A DNA stretch of 64,000 bases from Pectinatus haikarae (GCF_015732185.1 NZ_WIQM01000014.1:124001-188000), one strand, 5' to 3'; counted from the stretch's first letter, positions 10,354-18,110 are shown. Notes: generated by a model not told the origin, from the letters alone. Translations and numbers: made by a program.

Positions 10354-10665
10354 ATGACTTGTTTTGTATCCGCTTTATTAGCTATACTTCTGATCATGTT
10401 CTCGTATGATATAAAAAATTCTTCTAAATTAATAAATATTGACAGTACTTTGTTCAGCAATAGCAAAAATTTCCGTTATATAATAAAGCTCGCCGCTATA
10501 AATATTAATAAGTGGAAATATACAGTTCGGCAAATTGATTGCGGAGAGTTGGCGGTTAATGATCTTATTACACATCGCGCACCACTGACGAAACTCAAAC
10601 AACTGTTCGATCCAGTAGCCATAGAAAAAACACCGCCAGTCCTTGTAAGTACAATACAGGATTAG
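10354..10665 (+). pseudogene. Possible 3' remnant of a zinc-type alcohol dehydrogenase gene
   Basis: A 103-codon open frame whose residues about 64-87 (GELAVNDLITHRAPLTKLKQ and the following LFD) resemble the C-terminal segment of medium-chain dehydrogenases, which typically reads G-K-[IV]-x3-LITHRFPL. The preceding 55 residues match nothing recognisable, there is no SD before the first ATG, and the last codons lie inside a terminator hairpin. It looks like a gene tail left by decay, but chance resemblance cannot be excluded. This is the only coding signal I see in the 560 bases between the asparaginase and ABM-like genes. Confidence 0.3.
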
Positions 10666-10676
10666 CGGTATTTTTT
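10624..10676. terminator. Bidirectional terminator hairpin
   Basis: An imperfect stem from ACCGC (10632-10636) to GCGGT (10665-10669) is flanked by AAAAAA on the left and TTTTTTT (10670-10676) on the right, so it can act on both strands. The minus-strand user is the ABM-like gene ending at 10729. Confidence 0.65.
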
Positions 10677-10728
10677 CTATACACTGTTTGATTGTTTACG
10701 ATGCACAGATTAGTAAGAGAGTTTGTGA

Positions 10729-11019
10729 TTATGCTACACCATAAATTTTTACGTCCGGATCAGTACTCCAAAGTGGTTTAAGGCCGGCGAATACATCATT
10801 CTGGAACATCTCGCTGGATAAGTAAGCCTTGGCATGTTCTACACCGTCAAAACCGTGAAGAACCTGAACATCTTCATCGCGAACCAAAAGATCCTTTGTC
10901 AAAGCACCTTCAATTGTGTCCAGGAATGAATCACGATAATCGTTATAAACCTCAGCTGCAGCCGGACGATTGCTTTTTGCAATTTTCATTGTGATTTCCA
11001 AATAAGCGTTTACTTTCAT
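10729..11019 (-). CDS. Small ABM-fold-like protein (antibiotic biosynthesis monooxygenase type), function unknown
   Basis: Protein of 96 residues. The pattern of an N-terminal strand (VNAYLEITMKI), a helix ending in a Phe-Leu pair, the segment EDVQVLHGFDGVEHAKAYL, and a late strand VKIYGVA is what dimeric alpha+beta-barrel (ABM/quinol monooxygenase) proteins show. No catalytic residue can be assigned with confidence. It is transcribed divergently from a decayed LysE gene and an HxlR regulator, with a perfect palindrome between them. In Firmicutes, HxlR/DUF24 regulators often control quinone- or electrophile-detoxifying genes, so a similar role here is an inference from context. Confidence 0.6.
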   Translation of the reverse strand: MKVNAYLEITMKIAKSNRPAAAEVYNDYRDSFLDTIEGALTKDLLVRDEDVQVLHGFDGVEHAKAYLSSEMFQNDVFAGLKPLWSTDPDVKIYGVA

Positions 11020-11111
11020 GGTATTACCTCCAAATTTTTATGTGATTCTTTTCGTTTATTTGAGTCTGCTATCATTATATTTTAAATGCTCTAAGAGGAA
11101 TAGATATCAAT

Positions 11112-11136
11112 AAAATTATTAGTCACTAATAATTTT
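11112..11136. promoter_or_regulatory. Perfect palindrome, candidate HxlR operator
   Basis: Arms AAAATTATTAG (11112-11122) and CTAATAATTTT (11126-11136) are separated by TCA. It lies between the divergent ABM-like gene and the LysE/HxlR/GNAT genes, 9 bases upstream of the plus-strand -35. Confidence 0.55.
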
Positions 11137-11145
11137 CATAGTTAC

Positions 11146-11174
11146 TTGTTGGCATAGGGATTGCCGTCTATAAT
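11146..11174 (+). promoter_or_regulatory. Promoter of the LysE remnant / HxlR / GNAT transcript
   Basis: The -35 TTGTTG (11146-11151) and -10 TATAAT (11169-11174) are separated by 17 bases. Confidence 0.6.
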
Positions 11175-11208
11175 AGGGATAAACTTGTTTCATGTTAGAG
11201 GGGATAAA

Positions 11209-11565
11209 ATGTCAATATCGGTATTTACAACAATGTTAGGCTATATGATCGTATGTTCTTTTAAACCTGGTCCGGGAAATATTCTGGCGCTGAACACGAC
11301 AATACAATTGGGTTGGAAAAAAGGAAAACGATTAATTTGGGGTATTTGTACAGGTTATGCTGGTGTGCAAGTCCTTTGCACATTAGTGGTATATGAATTA
11401 AATGATTTTTTTTCACCCATGATTATTATTATGAAATATATAGTTGGAATGAAAATACAATGCATTTATCAACACTACTATAAAATAATCAATTTTGTAT
11501 TAAGCTTGTTTTTGTTATATTTCGCTTTCAATATTATAAGGGGAGAGTTTAATGTATCAACATAA
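11209..11565 (+). pseudogene. LysE-family exporter gene with internal deletion
   Basis: The frame starts at ATG 11209 after the SD GAGGGG and begins like a LysE/RhtB exporter (FKPGPGNILALNTTIQLG, then GICTGYAGVQ). After about 80 residues the sequence jumps to KIINFVLSLFLLYFAFNIIRG, which corresponds to the last membrane helix of the family. The protein is only 118 residues against about 200 in intact members, so two or three central helices are missing. A functional transporter is unlikely, but the reading frame through the junction is still open. Its end overlaps the HxlR start by 14 bases. Confidence 0.65.
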
Positions 11566-11947
11566 ACTAGACGAGGATATTCGATGTCCGCTTGAATATG
11601 GGCTTGAAATTTTTGGTGGGAAATGGAAATCAAGAATTATATGTGTTTTAGCTGAAAAAGGCACTTTGAGATATAGTATTCTTCGCAAAGAAATGAGCAA
11701 TATAACAGATGCCGTTTTAGCCGCTACATTAAAAAACTTAATTTTGGATGAGATTATACAAAGGAAGTCATTTGATGAAATTCCTCCTAAAGTAGAATAT
11801 TGCCTTACCAAAAAAGGAATGTCTGTAATTCCAGTTTTACAAAGTATTTGTCGATGGTCTGGGGCTTATCATAGGGAAGATAATGAAAATACAATGACAC
11901 AATGTAAAAAATGTGATTATAAAGAAGGATACGGTGATAATTTATGA
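11552..11947 (+). CDS. HxlR-family winged-helix transcriptional regulator
   Basis: Protein of 131 residues with the HxlR/DUF24 layout: a conserved Cys in RCPLEYGLEIFGGKW (residues 11-25), then LAEKGTLRYSILRKEM, the recognition region, and VEYCLTKKGMSVIPVL. The N-terminal Cys is the redox- or electrophile-sensing residue in characterised relatives such as YodB and HypR. A CxxC (CKKC) near the C-terminus is an additional feature. It is probably cotranscribed with the LysE remnant and GNAT gene (4-base ATGA overlap). The palindrome at 11112-11136 is its likely operator. The region is more AT-rich than its surroundings, which fits acquisition. Confidence 0.88.
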   Translation: MYQHKLDEDIRCPLEYGLEIFGGKWKSRIICVLAEKGTLRYSILRKEMSNITDAVLAATLKNLILDEIIQRKSFDEIPPKVEYCLTKKGMSVIPVLQSICRWSGAYHREDNENTMTQCKKCDYKEGYGDNL

Positions 11948-12360
11948 TGGAGATTACCTATACAGAAGAAAAAATTTTTACCCAAGATAAAATACAAGAA
12001 TTGTTTTTATCTGTTGACTGGGTATCAGGACAGTACCCTGCTCGCTTATATAAAGCATTAAAGAATTCTTCTACTGTTTTGACTGCTTGGGATAAAGAGC
12101 GGTTAGTGGGGCTTGTTCGAGTATTAGATGATAGTGAAATGGTAGCTTATATTCATTACGTTTTAGTAAATCCAGCGTATCAAGGAAAGAAAATTGCTGC
12201 AACTATGATTAGAATGATTAAGGAAAAATATAAAGACTATTTATATATTGAAATTATGCCGGAGGAAAGAAAAAATGCGGGTTTTTACAAAAAATTTGGG
12301 TTTGAAATTATGGAAGATGGTATAGCGATGCAACTATGCAATTTTAATAATAAATATTAA
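11944..12360 (+). CDS. GNAT-family N-acetyltransferase
   Basis: Protein of 138 residues with a compact single GNAT domain. The acetyl-CoA loop is represented by LVNPAYQGKKIAATMI (residues 77-92), and the closing strand/helix is ERKNAGFYKKFGFEIM. The substrate cannot be inferred. The start ATG at 11944 overlaps the HxlR stop (ATGA); a second ATG follows immediately at 11947. It ends before a strong terminator at 12536-12579. Confidence 0.85.
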   Translation: MMEITYTEEKIFTQDKIQELFLSVDWVSGQYPARLYKALKNSSTVLTAWDKERLVGLVRVLDDSEMVAYIHYVLVNPAYQGKKIAATMIRMIKEKYKDYLYIEIMPEERKNAGFYKKFGFEIMEDGIAMQLCNFNNKY

Positions 12361-12535
12361 ATATTTATATATTTAGGAATAGATAGATCATGAAAAACGG
12401 ATTAATTCAATATTGCTTTTAAATGTAATTTGTCGGGAGTAGGTCATAGATGCTGTTCCATAAAAGTAAGAATAATCTGCATTTTTATAGGTTATAGTTT
12501 TGCAATATGTCCACTTACTCGACGGTGTTCCAGAA

Positions 12536-12579
12536 AAAAATTTTGCCGGTAATAATATATTATTACCGACAAAATTTTT
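12536..12579. terminator. Bidirectional terminator between GNAT and ABC ATPase genes
   Basis: A 22-bp stem with one mismatch whose core CGGTAATAATA (12547-12557) pairs with the adjacent TATTATTACCG (12558-12568). A- and T-runs at the base serve both convergent genes. Confidence 0.75.
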
Positions 12580-12590
12580 ATCCTCTTTAA

Positions 12591-13868
12591 TTACACAGAT
12601 TGCTCCAGGTATACTATTTCCTTATTATCGTCATATTCGATAAGTTCAGCATATCTTTCCCAGCCGATAAGCAGCTCAAGCTGCTTTTGTCCTATTTCTT
12701 CTCCAAAGGTTTGACTCTGCAGTTCTTCAAAAAATTCAATATTCATTTGTTTATTGGATTTTGACCGCAGGATGTTTATCATTTTCTGAACGAAGGGAAT
12801 ATGTTCCAAAAGCTGCTGCCTGAAAAGTTTTTTTCTTTCCAGAACTGTTGCTCTGGCAAATTCTACTCCATGCTCGGTAAGTTCAATATCGCCTTCTGTG
12901 ACCTTTGTAAAATGCAGTAGAGCGGATGCTTCTATCAAAGGCAAGAAATCTTCCATATCCATGAGAAATCGATCAGCAAGTTTATACAGATCTATTTTTT
13001 CATTGAGATCTTCCAGCAGCTCCAGAAAACCTGTCAACGCACCTGCCGAAACTGATGGAATGATCAAATCTTTCTTTGTCTGCACGAGCATTTCTGTCAT
13101 CGGTATTTTTTTCTTTGTCATTATCGAATATATCTCATCTACATAAGACAAAAATTCCGGTGATTTTCTGTCTCGCCAGCGCGGCAGAGATATATCTATA
13201 TTTTTAATTATTGTTGCCGGACCGGAAGATAAAATTATGGCTCTGTCGGCCATATAAACGGCTTCCTCTATTCCATGCGTGATCAATACTATTGATTTTG
13301 TCGGTATTTTTTTATCAAGCCACAGTTCCAAAAGATCGCGCCGCAAATTTTCTGCCGTCAGTACATCAAGCGCCGAAAAAGCTTCATCCATGAGCAGTAT
13401 ATCAGGTTCACTGACAAGTGCTCTGCCTATTCCAACACGCTGCCTCATACCACCGGAAAGTTCTTTCGGATAAGCATTTTCAAATCCATCCAAACCAACA
13501 ATATCCAAGACCTGCATTGATTTTTCTCTTTTATACTCCACAGATATTTTTTTTCGTTCCAGCCCCAGCATAACATTTTCTAATACAGTCAGCCATGGGA
13601 ATAAGGCAAAAGACTGAAAAACCATTGCCACTCCCGGATTAACGCCTTTAATTTCCTTGCCCAGATAGGAAACGGTACCGCTGGAGCTCGGAATAAGTCC
13701 TGCAATAATTCTCAAAAGAGTTGATTTTCCGGAACCAGAAGGTCCAAGAACAGCCAAAAATTCGCCTTCTTTTACATGCAGATTTATATTTTCTAAAATT
13801 GTAGAATCAGATGTACCTTTTATTTTAAAAGTTTTATTTATTTCTTTTAATTCCAATAAATTTTTCAT
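12591..13868 (-). CDS. ABC transporter ATP-binding protein with C-terminal AAA-associated domain
   Basis: ATPase of 425 residues: an ABC domain of about 255 residues (Walker A GPSGSGKS, signature LSGGMRQRVG, Walker B ILLMDEAFSALD, H-loop LITHGIEEAVY) of the nitrate/sulfonate/taurine type, then about 150 residues matching the AAA-associated extension (COG4754-like) with DRFLMDMEDFLPLIEA. The ATG at 13868 is chosen because AGGGGTG sits 6 bases before it. An upstream in-frame ATG at 13892 lies inside the permease gene, before that SD. It pairs with the duplicated permease directly upstream. No substrate-binding protein gene is nearby. The M-box leader further upstream links the pair to magnesium status. 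Confidence 0.9.
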   Translation of the reverse strand: MKNLLELKEINKTFKIKGTSDSTILENINLHVKEGEFLAVLGPSGSGKSTLLRIIAGLIPSSSGTVSYLGKEIKGVNPGVAMVFQSFALFPWLTVLENVMLGLERKKISVEYKREKSMQVLDIVGLDGFENAYPKELSGGMRQRVGIGRALVSEPDILLMDEAFSALDVLTAENLRRDLLELWLDKKIPTKSIVLITHGIEEAVYMADRAIILSSGPATIIKNIDISLPRWRDRKSPEFLSYVDEIYSIMTKKKIPMTEMLVQTKKDLIIPSVSAGALTGFLELLEDLNEKIDLYKLADRFLMDMEDFLPLIEASALLHFTKVTEGDIELTEHGVEFARATVLERKKLFRQQLLEHIPFVQKMINILRSKSNKQMNIEFFEELQSQTFGEEIGQKQLELLIGWERYAELIEYDDNKEIVYLEQSV

Positions 13869-13881
13869 TGCTTCACCCCTT

Positions 13882-15624
13882 TTAATCAACATGATATTTT
13901 GTCTGTGCCATATAATACAATCGATGCCATATAAAACGATTTATCAGCACTACTAAAATGCACATGACAGCTATCCCCACCAAAATCCCATTCCAGTCAC
14001 CGGCAGAGGTTGCTGTGCTGATATATGCGCCTATACCTGAAGCAGTGAGTGTATATTTTTTCCAACTGACAAGCTCAGAGATTATACTCGCGTTCCATGC
14101 TCCTCCTGACGCGGTTATAAAACCTGTTACCAAATGCGGAAAAATACTCGGCAATATCAGTGATTTCCACTTTTTCCAGCCGCTCAATTCAAAAATCTCC
14201 GTAGCTTCGATCAAATCATTTGGTATACTCATTGCCCCGGCAATAACATTAAAAAGAATATACCATTGCGTCCCCATCATCATTAACAAAATAGAACCGT
14301 ATTCAAAATTGACATGGTATTCAACAAATAATATTGTAAAGAAGGGAAAAAGCATATTGGCTGGAAAAGAAGCGGCTATCTGCACCAAAGGCTGCATTTT
14401 CGCAGAAAGTCTGGGATTAAGTCCTATTTTAACACCCACCGGTATAGTCCAGAGTGCACCCAGGAAAAGTGCTGCCAATACGCGTCCTCCTGTATATAAT
14501 CCCATGATAAATGCCTGATACAGATCATTGAAGCCTATGTCATACAGCATAAATACAGCCTCTTTTGCCGGTGCATAAAGCTCATACAAAAGAAATAGTG
14601 CAATAAATACTTTACATCCCCTTTGCACAAAATAGCCGGCATTTATACTCACATATGTATGCGGTGCTTTTTCCAACCTATCAAAGAACCACAATATACA
14701 TCTGTTAAAAAAAATACCAATTGGTGCAAATATATGACTGTACAGCCAGTACATTATGAAAGACCTGTATAAAACATTATAGACAAAAGAATCCGGCTGC
14801 TCTTTAGCCTCAGAAAACTCAAGTTTAAAGCGCTGCCCCCATACGATAAGCGGCCGCCAAAAAAGTTGATCCACCAAAAGTATCATAACAAGCATGACCA
14901 GCATAGCATACAGCATTGCCTGTACATTGCCGGATTCGACTGCAACAGCGAGATAAGAACCTATACCCGGTAAATGAATATCTTCACCTAAAACACTGAT
15001 TGCCTCACTGGCTGCCAAAAAAAACCAGCCGCCGCCGAATGACATCATCCCATTCCATATAAGGCCGATAGCAGAAATAGGCAGCTCCAGGCTGATGAAT
15101 CTGCGCCAGGGGTTAAAATGCAGCATTTGCCCGGCTTCTTCCAGATCCTTAGGAATAGTCATCAAGGAATGATAAAAACTAAATGTCATATTCCATGCCT
15201 GTCCTGTAAAAATAGCAAAAATGGAAGCACATTCAACCCCCATCAGGCTATTGGGAAAAGCCGCCATAAAAGCTATTATAGTGGCTGATAAAAAACCCAG
15301 AACAGGAATAGATTGCAAAATATCCAAAACAGGAACCATTACAGATCCTGCCGTTTTCACCTTTGCCGCTATATATCCGTATATAAAAGTAAATAAGAGA
15401 GAAAAGAAAAATGCTATAAACATGCGCAGCAAGGATCTTCCCGCATAATAAGGAAGCATCAGCGGGGAAAGGTCTATATTCAGATGATCTCCCTGAACAA
15501 AAGGAATATTCATCCCCGAACTGAGTTTTAGTATAATATACAGAATTATAAAAATAACAGCAATTATTATTATGTCTGTAAAGGAAAATCTTCTCTTAGT
15601 TAAAGATTTGGTAAATATTTCCAT
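13882..15624 (-). CDS. ABC transporter permease with two fused BPD-type domains
   Basis: Membrane protein of 580 residues made of two homologous permease halves. Each has an EAA-type loop facing the ATPase: EEAGQMLHFNPWRRF in the first half and IEATEIFELSGWKKWKS in the second. About 10 to 12 hydrophobic segments are visible. This is the duplicated permease of COG4986, named for anion transport by homology only. The SD AGGAGG lies 5 bases before ATG 15624 and falls inside a 28-codon ORF that starts upstream. The M-box riboswitch (15771-15930) precedes the transcript. The transported ion is unknown. Confidence 0.88.
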   Translation of the reverse strand: MEIFTKSLTKRRFSFTDIIIIAVIFIILYIILKLSSGMNIPFVQGDHLNIDLSPLMLPYYAGRSLLRMFIAFFFSLLFTFIYGYIAAKVKTAGSVMVPVLDILQSIPVLGFLSATIIAFMAAFPNSLMGVECASIFAIFTGQAWNMTFSFYHSLMTIPKDLEEAGQMLHFNPWRRFISLELPISAIGLIWNGMMSFGGGWFFLAASEAISVLGEDIHLPGIGSYLAVAVESGNVQAMLYAMLVMLVMILLVDQLFWRPLIVWGQRFKLEFSEAKEQPDSFVYNVLYRSFIMYWLYSHIFAPIGIFFNRCILWFFDRLEKAPHTYVSINAGYFVQRGCKVFIALFLLYELYAPAKEAVFMLYDIGFNDLYQAFIMGLYTGGRVLAALFLGALWTIPVGVKIGLNPRLSAKMQPLVQIAASFPANMLFPFFTILFVEYHVNFEYGSILLMMMGTQWYILFNVIAGAMSIPNDLIEATEIFELSGWKKWKSLILPSIFPHLVTGFITASGGAWNASIISELVSWKKYTLTASGIGAYISTATSAGDWNGILVGIAVMCILVVLINRFIWHRLYYMAQTKYHVD

Positions 15625-15682
15625 GGTTTCCTCCTAAAGCTGATTTTATTATTTTTTTTACTATACTCTCGCCATCGTCCAT
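15596..15682 (-). CDS. 28-codon leader ORF overlapping the permease start
   Basis: This short frame was found by reading the leader. It encodes 28 residues (MDDGESIVKKIIKSALGGNH and eight more), starts at ATG 15682 with the strong SD GGAGGTGG (15695-15688, 5-base spacing), and stops at 15596, 29 bases inside the permease gene in another frame. Its codons TTA GGA GGA form the permease SD, so translation of the two should be coupled. It lies between the M-box terminator and the permease. Whether the peptide itself has a role is unknown. Confidence 0.5.
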   Translation of the reverse strand: MDDGESIVKKIIKSALGGNHGNIYQIFN

Positions 15683-15716
15683 ATTTACCACCTCCATAAA
15701 TACTGCTTCATAACTA

Positions 15717-15748
15717 AAATAAACCCTCCTAAGAAAGGCAGGAGGGTT
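15717..15748 (-). terminator. Expression-platform terminator of the M-box
   Basis: Stem AACCCTCCT (15748-15740) / AGGAGGGTT (15730-15722) is followed by TATTTTAG. It lies directly after the aptamer's 3' strand, so it is the likely Mg2+-dependent stop. The U-run is interrupted. Confidence 0.7.
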
Positions 15749-15770
15749 CGCAAGCGCAAAATATAAGCAT

Positions 15771-15930
15771 ATTTTAATCGTCCAAGCTTTAGCACTGCAT
15801 AACGTAGAGTAAAATACTCAGCTATTTCGGGTAATACCTTATTTCGATAAAACCTGTCCTACCCATTGGCATCTCTCGATGTTTCCGGGCAATAGCCTAT
15901 GTTTATTGCAGGAACCTCACCTAACAAAAC
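15771..15930 (-). ncRNA. M-box (ykoK) magnesium riboswitch
   Basis: Read on the minus strand, the segment contains GTTAGGTGAGG (from 15925), TGCCCGGAAACATCGAGAG, ATGCCAATGGGT, and near the end CAGTGCTAAAGCTTGG and CGATTAAAAT. These blocks occur in the same order in the Mg2+-binding M-box aptamer of mgtE leaders. The 3' strand flows into the terminator at 15717-15748. Here it precedes an ABC transporter and not mgtE or corA. It fills most of the 370 bases between the permease and zur. Confidence 0.9.
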
Positions 15931-16050
15931 TATATATAATTATTTACTGGAATATATTATCACTTAAAAATATAAAATGCAATGGTAATTCTCGTTTCAT
16001 CAAAACATTAATATAAGTTTAACAAAAGTATGTTTTTTAATTTGATGCTT

Positions 16051-16488
16051 TTACCCCATGGCAATAATTTTTTGACATTGCCGACAATAACCATAAAGCT
16101 CCAAACGATGATTCACAACAGAGAAGTGTGTAGATTCTTCAACACTTTTTTCAAAATCCTCCAAAGGACAATGTTCAAGCAAAACGATTTTTTTGCAGCG
16201 CATACAAATAAGCTGATGCTGATGCGTTTTCGGATAAAGGGAATACACAGACTTGTCATCCAAAAAAGATGTTCGTATCGTTATATTTTTTTCTGTAAAT
16301 TTTTCAAGAACTCTGTACACTGTGGACAGATTTATGGAAGAATCACTTTTTATAGCTTGCAAATAAAGTTTCTCTGCAGTCTGAGGAGTCTGAATTTTCG
16401 CGAGAATAGACAGCAGTAAATTCCGCTGTTTTGTACTTTTCATACCATGTTCATTTAAATAATTTTTATAATTACCGCAATCATCCAC
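16051..16488 (-). CDS. zur: Fur-family zinc uptake regulator (Zur)
   Basis: Fur-family repressor of 145 residues. The N-terminal winged helix includes TKQRNLLLSIL and INLSTVYRVLEKF. The dimerisation domain has HQHQLICMRCKKI and CRQCQK, two CxxC pairs that form the structural zinc site. It starts one base after the znuB stop, as the third gene of znuC-znuB-zur, and faces away from znuA. This context makes Zur more likely than Fur or PerR. The presumed operator is the palindrome at 18057-18077, so the operon is probably autoregulated. Confidence 0.88.
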   Translation of the reverse strand: MDDCGNYKNYLNEHGMKSTKQRNLLLSILAKIQTPQTAEKLYLQAIKSDSSINLSTVYRVLEKFTEKNITIRTSFLDDKSVYSLYPKTHQHQLICMRCKKIVLLEHCPLEDFEKSVEESTHFSVVNHRLELYGYCRQCQKIIAMG

Positions 16489-16489
16489 T

Positions 16490-17296
16490 TTAAATAACCC
16501 TCCCAGATCTTACTATGCGTTTATAAGAGAGAACACAAAGCAGCAGCAGTACTGCATTTATTGCTATTATTCCTCCTGGTGCGGCATTTATCCAATAGGA
16601 AATGATTATCCCGGAAAAAATGTCTATATAACTGAATATTACACCAAAAAGAAGCGTTTTTCTAAAACCCATTTCCAATTGAAGAGCTGCTGCAATAGGC
16701 AGCGCAATCAACGAGCTGATAACTAAAATACCGACAATGCGTATTGAGATAGAAATAGTAGCGGCCACTATAATAGCAAATAAATAGTTTATAAGCCTTA
16801 CATTGACTCCGGCAATAGCCGCTCCCTCTTCATCAAAAACCATAAACATAAGCGCCGAATAAAATTTATAGACCAAAAATAAAGAGACAACACTAAAGAA
16901 CAGTACCCAGTAAAAATCTGTAAGTGTAACAGTCAAAATACTGCCGAACATCAATGAATCAATATTAGCATGCACTAGCCCTGAGCTTAAAAGTGTAATA
17001 GCTATGCCGATGGAAAGAGAAAGAATAATAACAAGTATCAATTCTGCATACGTGCGAAAATGTTTTCTCAACCATTCAATAATAATACTAAAAAGAGAAA
17101 CCATTAAAAAGGCACTCAAAACAGGATTTTGCTCAAAAAGCATCCCCACAGAAATACCGGCCAATGACGCATGTGACAATGTATCCCCCATCATTGAATA
17201 TCGCCGCAAAACGAGAAACATGCCAATAACAGGACATAATGCCGCAATAAAAATAGAAATTAAAAATGCATTCTGCATAAAACTATAGGTAAACAT
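16490..17296 (-). CDS. znuB: Zinc ABC transporter permease
   Basis: Permease of 268 residues of the ABC-3 (manganese/zinc) family with about eight hydrophobic helices. The segment MMGDTLSHASLAGISVGM is the family hallmark, and YLFAIIVAATISISIRIVGILV follows in the second half in two adjacent helices. It overlaps the znuC end by 14 bases and is followed by zur, so uptake of zinc rather than manganese is favoured. Start ATG at 17296 is kept; a second ATG at 17278 is possible. Confidence 0.92.
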   Translation of the reverse strand: MFTYSFMQNAFLISIFIAALCPVIGMFLVLRRYSMMGDTLSHASLAGISVGMLFEQNPVLSAFLMVSLFSIIIEWLRKHFRTYAELILVIILSLSIGIAITLLSSGLVHANIDSLMFGSILTVTLTDFYWVLFFSVVSLFLVYKFYSALMFMVFDEEGAAIAGVNVRLINYLFAIIVAATISISIRIVGILVISSLIALPIAAALQLEMGFRKTLLFGVIFSYIDIFSGIIISYWINAAPGGIIAINAVLLLLCVLSYKRIVRSGRVI

Positions 17297-17966
17297 TTCC
17301 TTTATTCTCTCCTAAATCACTTTTAATATATTCCTTTACATATTGCTCCGGCAGACAGATGTGGCCTTTACCCTTTTCTATGTGATAAAACGCTGTAGAA
17401 TTTTTCAATGCTGCCTGTAGATTATGTTCAACACAAATGACTGTTGTTTTATCCTGTCGATTAAGATGCAAAAGGAAATTATATATCTCAGCCTGACTTT
17501 GTCTGTCTATCCCATTGGAAGGTTCATCTAAAATAAGCAGCTCAGGGTCGCTTAAAAGTGCTCTTGCGATGAATACTTTTTGACATTGTCCCCCGGAAAG
17601 CTGACCAATTAAAGTATTTTCTTCGTTTTCCATATGCAGTAAAGTCAAAACATCGTTTATTTTTTTATTGACATATTTCCTCCTCACATTTTTATAGCAA
17701 TACAATATTTCTTTTACTGTTATGGGGAAGTGTGTATTAAGTTGATTAAAGCGCTGCGGTACGTAAGCCATATTGGCAAAAGAATTCTCTATCGTCCCCG
17801 ATGATGGTTGTAATAATCCTAATATCAAACGTACCAGCGTACTTTTTCCTGATCCATTAGCCCCTATTATTGATATATAATCCCCTGTATTCACCGAAAA
17901 ATTTATATCTTGCAGCAAATTGGGTTTATTGCTGTAAGAAAAATATAAATGCTCTATATTTAGCAT
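17283..17966 (-). CDS. znuC: Zinc ABC transporter ATP-binding protein
   Basis: ATPase of 227 residues with Walker A GANGSGKS, Q-loop VPQRFNQ, signature LSGGQCQKV and Walker B LLILDEPSNGID. The ATG at 17966 is preferred because the SD GGAGG is 5 bases ahead of it; an ATG at 17978 would overlap that SD. First gene of znuC-znuB-zur, transcribed from a promoter whose -35 lies inside the putative Zur operator. Confidence 0.92.
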   Translation of the reverse strand: MLNIEHLYFSYSNKPNLLQDINFSVNTGDYISIIGANGSGKSTLVRLILGLLQPSSGTIENSFANMAYVPQRFNQLNTHFPITVKEILYCYKNVRRKYVNKKINDVLTLLHMENEENTLIGQLSGGQCQKVFIARALLSDPELLILDEPSNGIDRQSQAEIYNFLLHLNRQDKTTVICVEHNLQAALKNSTAFYHIEKGKGHICLPEQYVKEYIKSDLGENKGNVYL

Positions 17967-18035
17967 TGCGTCCTCCATATTTTTTCATATCGACAATATA
18001 CTCTTTTATATTATACTTGACATTTTCCTTTTCTT

Positions 18036-18064
18036 ATTATATCTTTATATTGTCTTAAATGCAA
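18036..18064 (-). promoter_or_regulatory. Promoter of znuC-znuB-zur
   Basis: On the minus strand -35 TTGCAT (18064-18059) and -10 TATAAT (18041-18036) are 17 bases apart. The -35 is inside the palindrome 18057-18077, so bound repressor would block it. Confidence 0.75.
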
Positions 18065-18077
18065 ATAGTTTGCATTT
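18057..18077. promoter_or_regulatory. Putative Zur operator
   Basis: Perfect 9-3-9 palindrome, AAATGCAAA-TAG-TTTGCATTT, centred between divergent znuA and znuC-znuB-zur. It covers the -35 of the latter and lies 27 bases upstream of the znuA -10. Confidence 0.75.
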
Positions 18078-18101
18078 GCATATCACAAAATAAATCTATA
18101 T

Positions 18102-18110
18102 TGGTATAAT
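18102..18110 (+). promoter_or_regulatory. Extended -10 promoter of znuA
   Basis: TGG directly before TATAAT (18105-18110) forms an extended -10; no good -35 is visible, which fits an extended -10 element. Confidence 0.6.

Noticed and set aside
16030-16419. 129-codon plus-strand frame
   Set aside because: Antisense to zur, which has clear Fur-family motifs.
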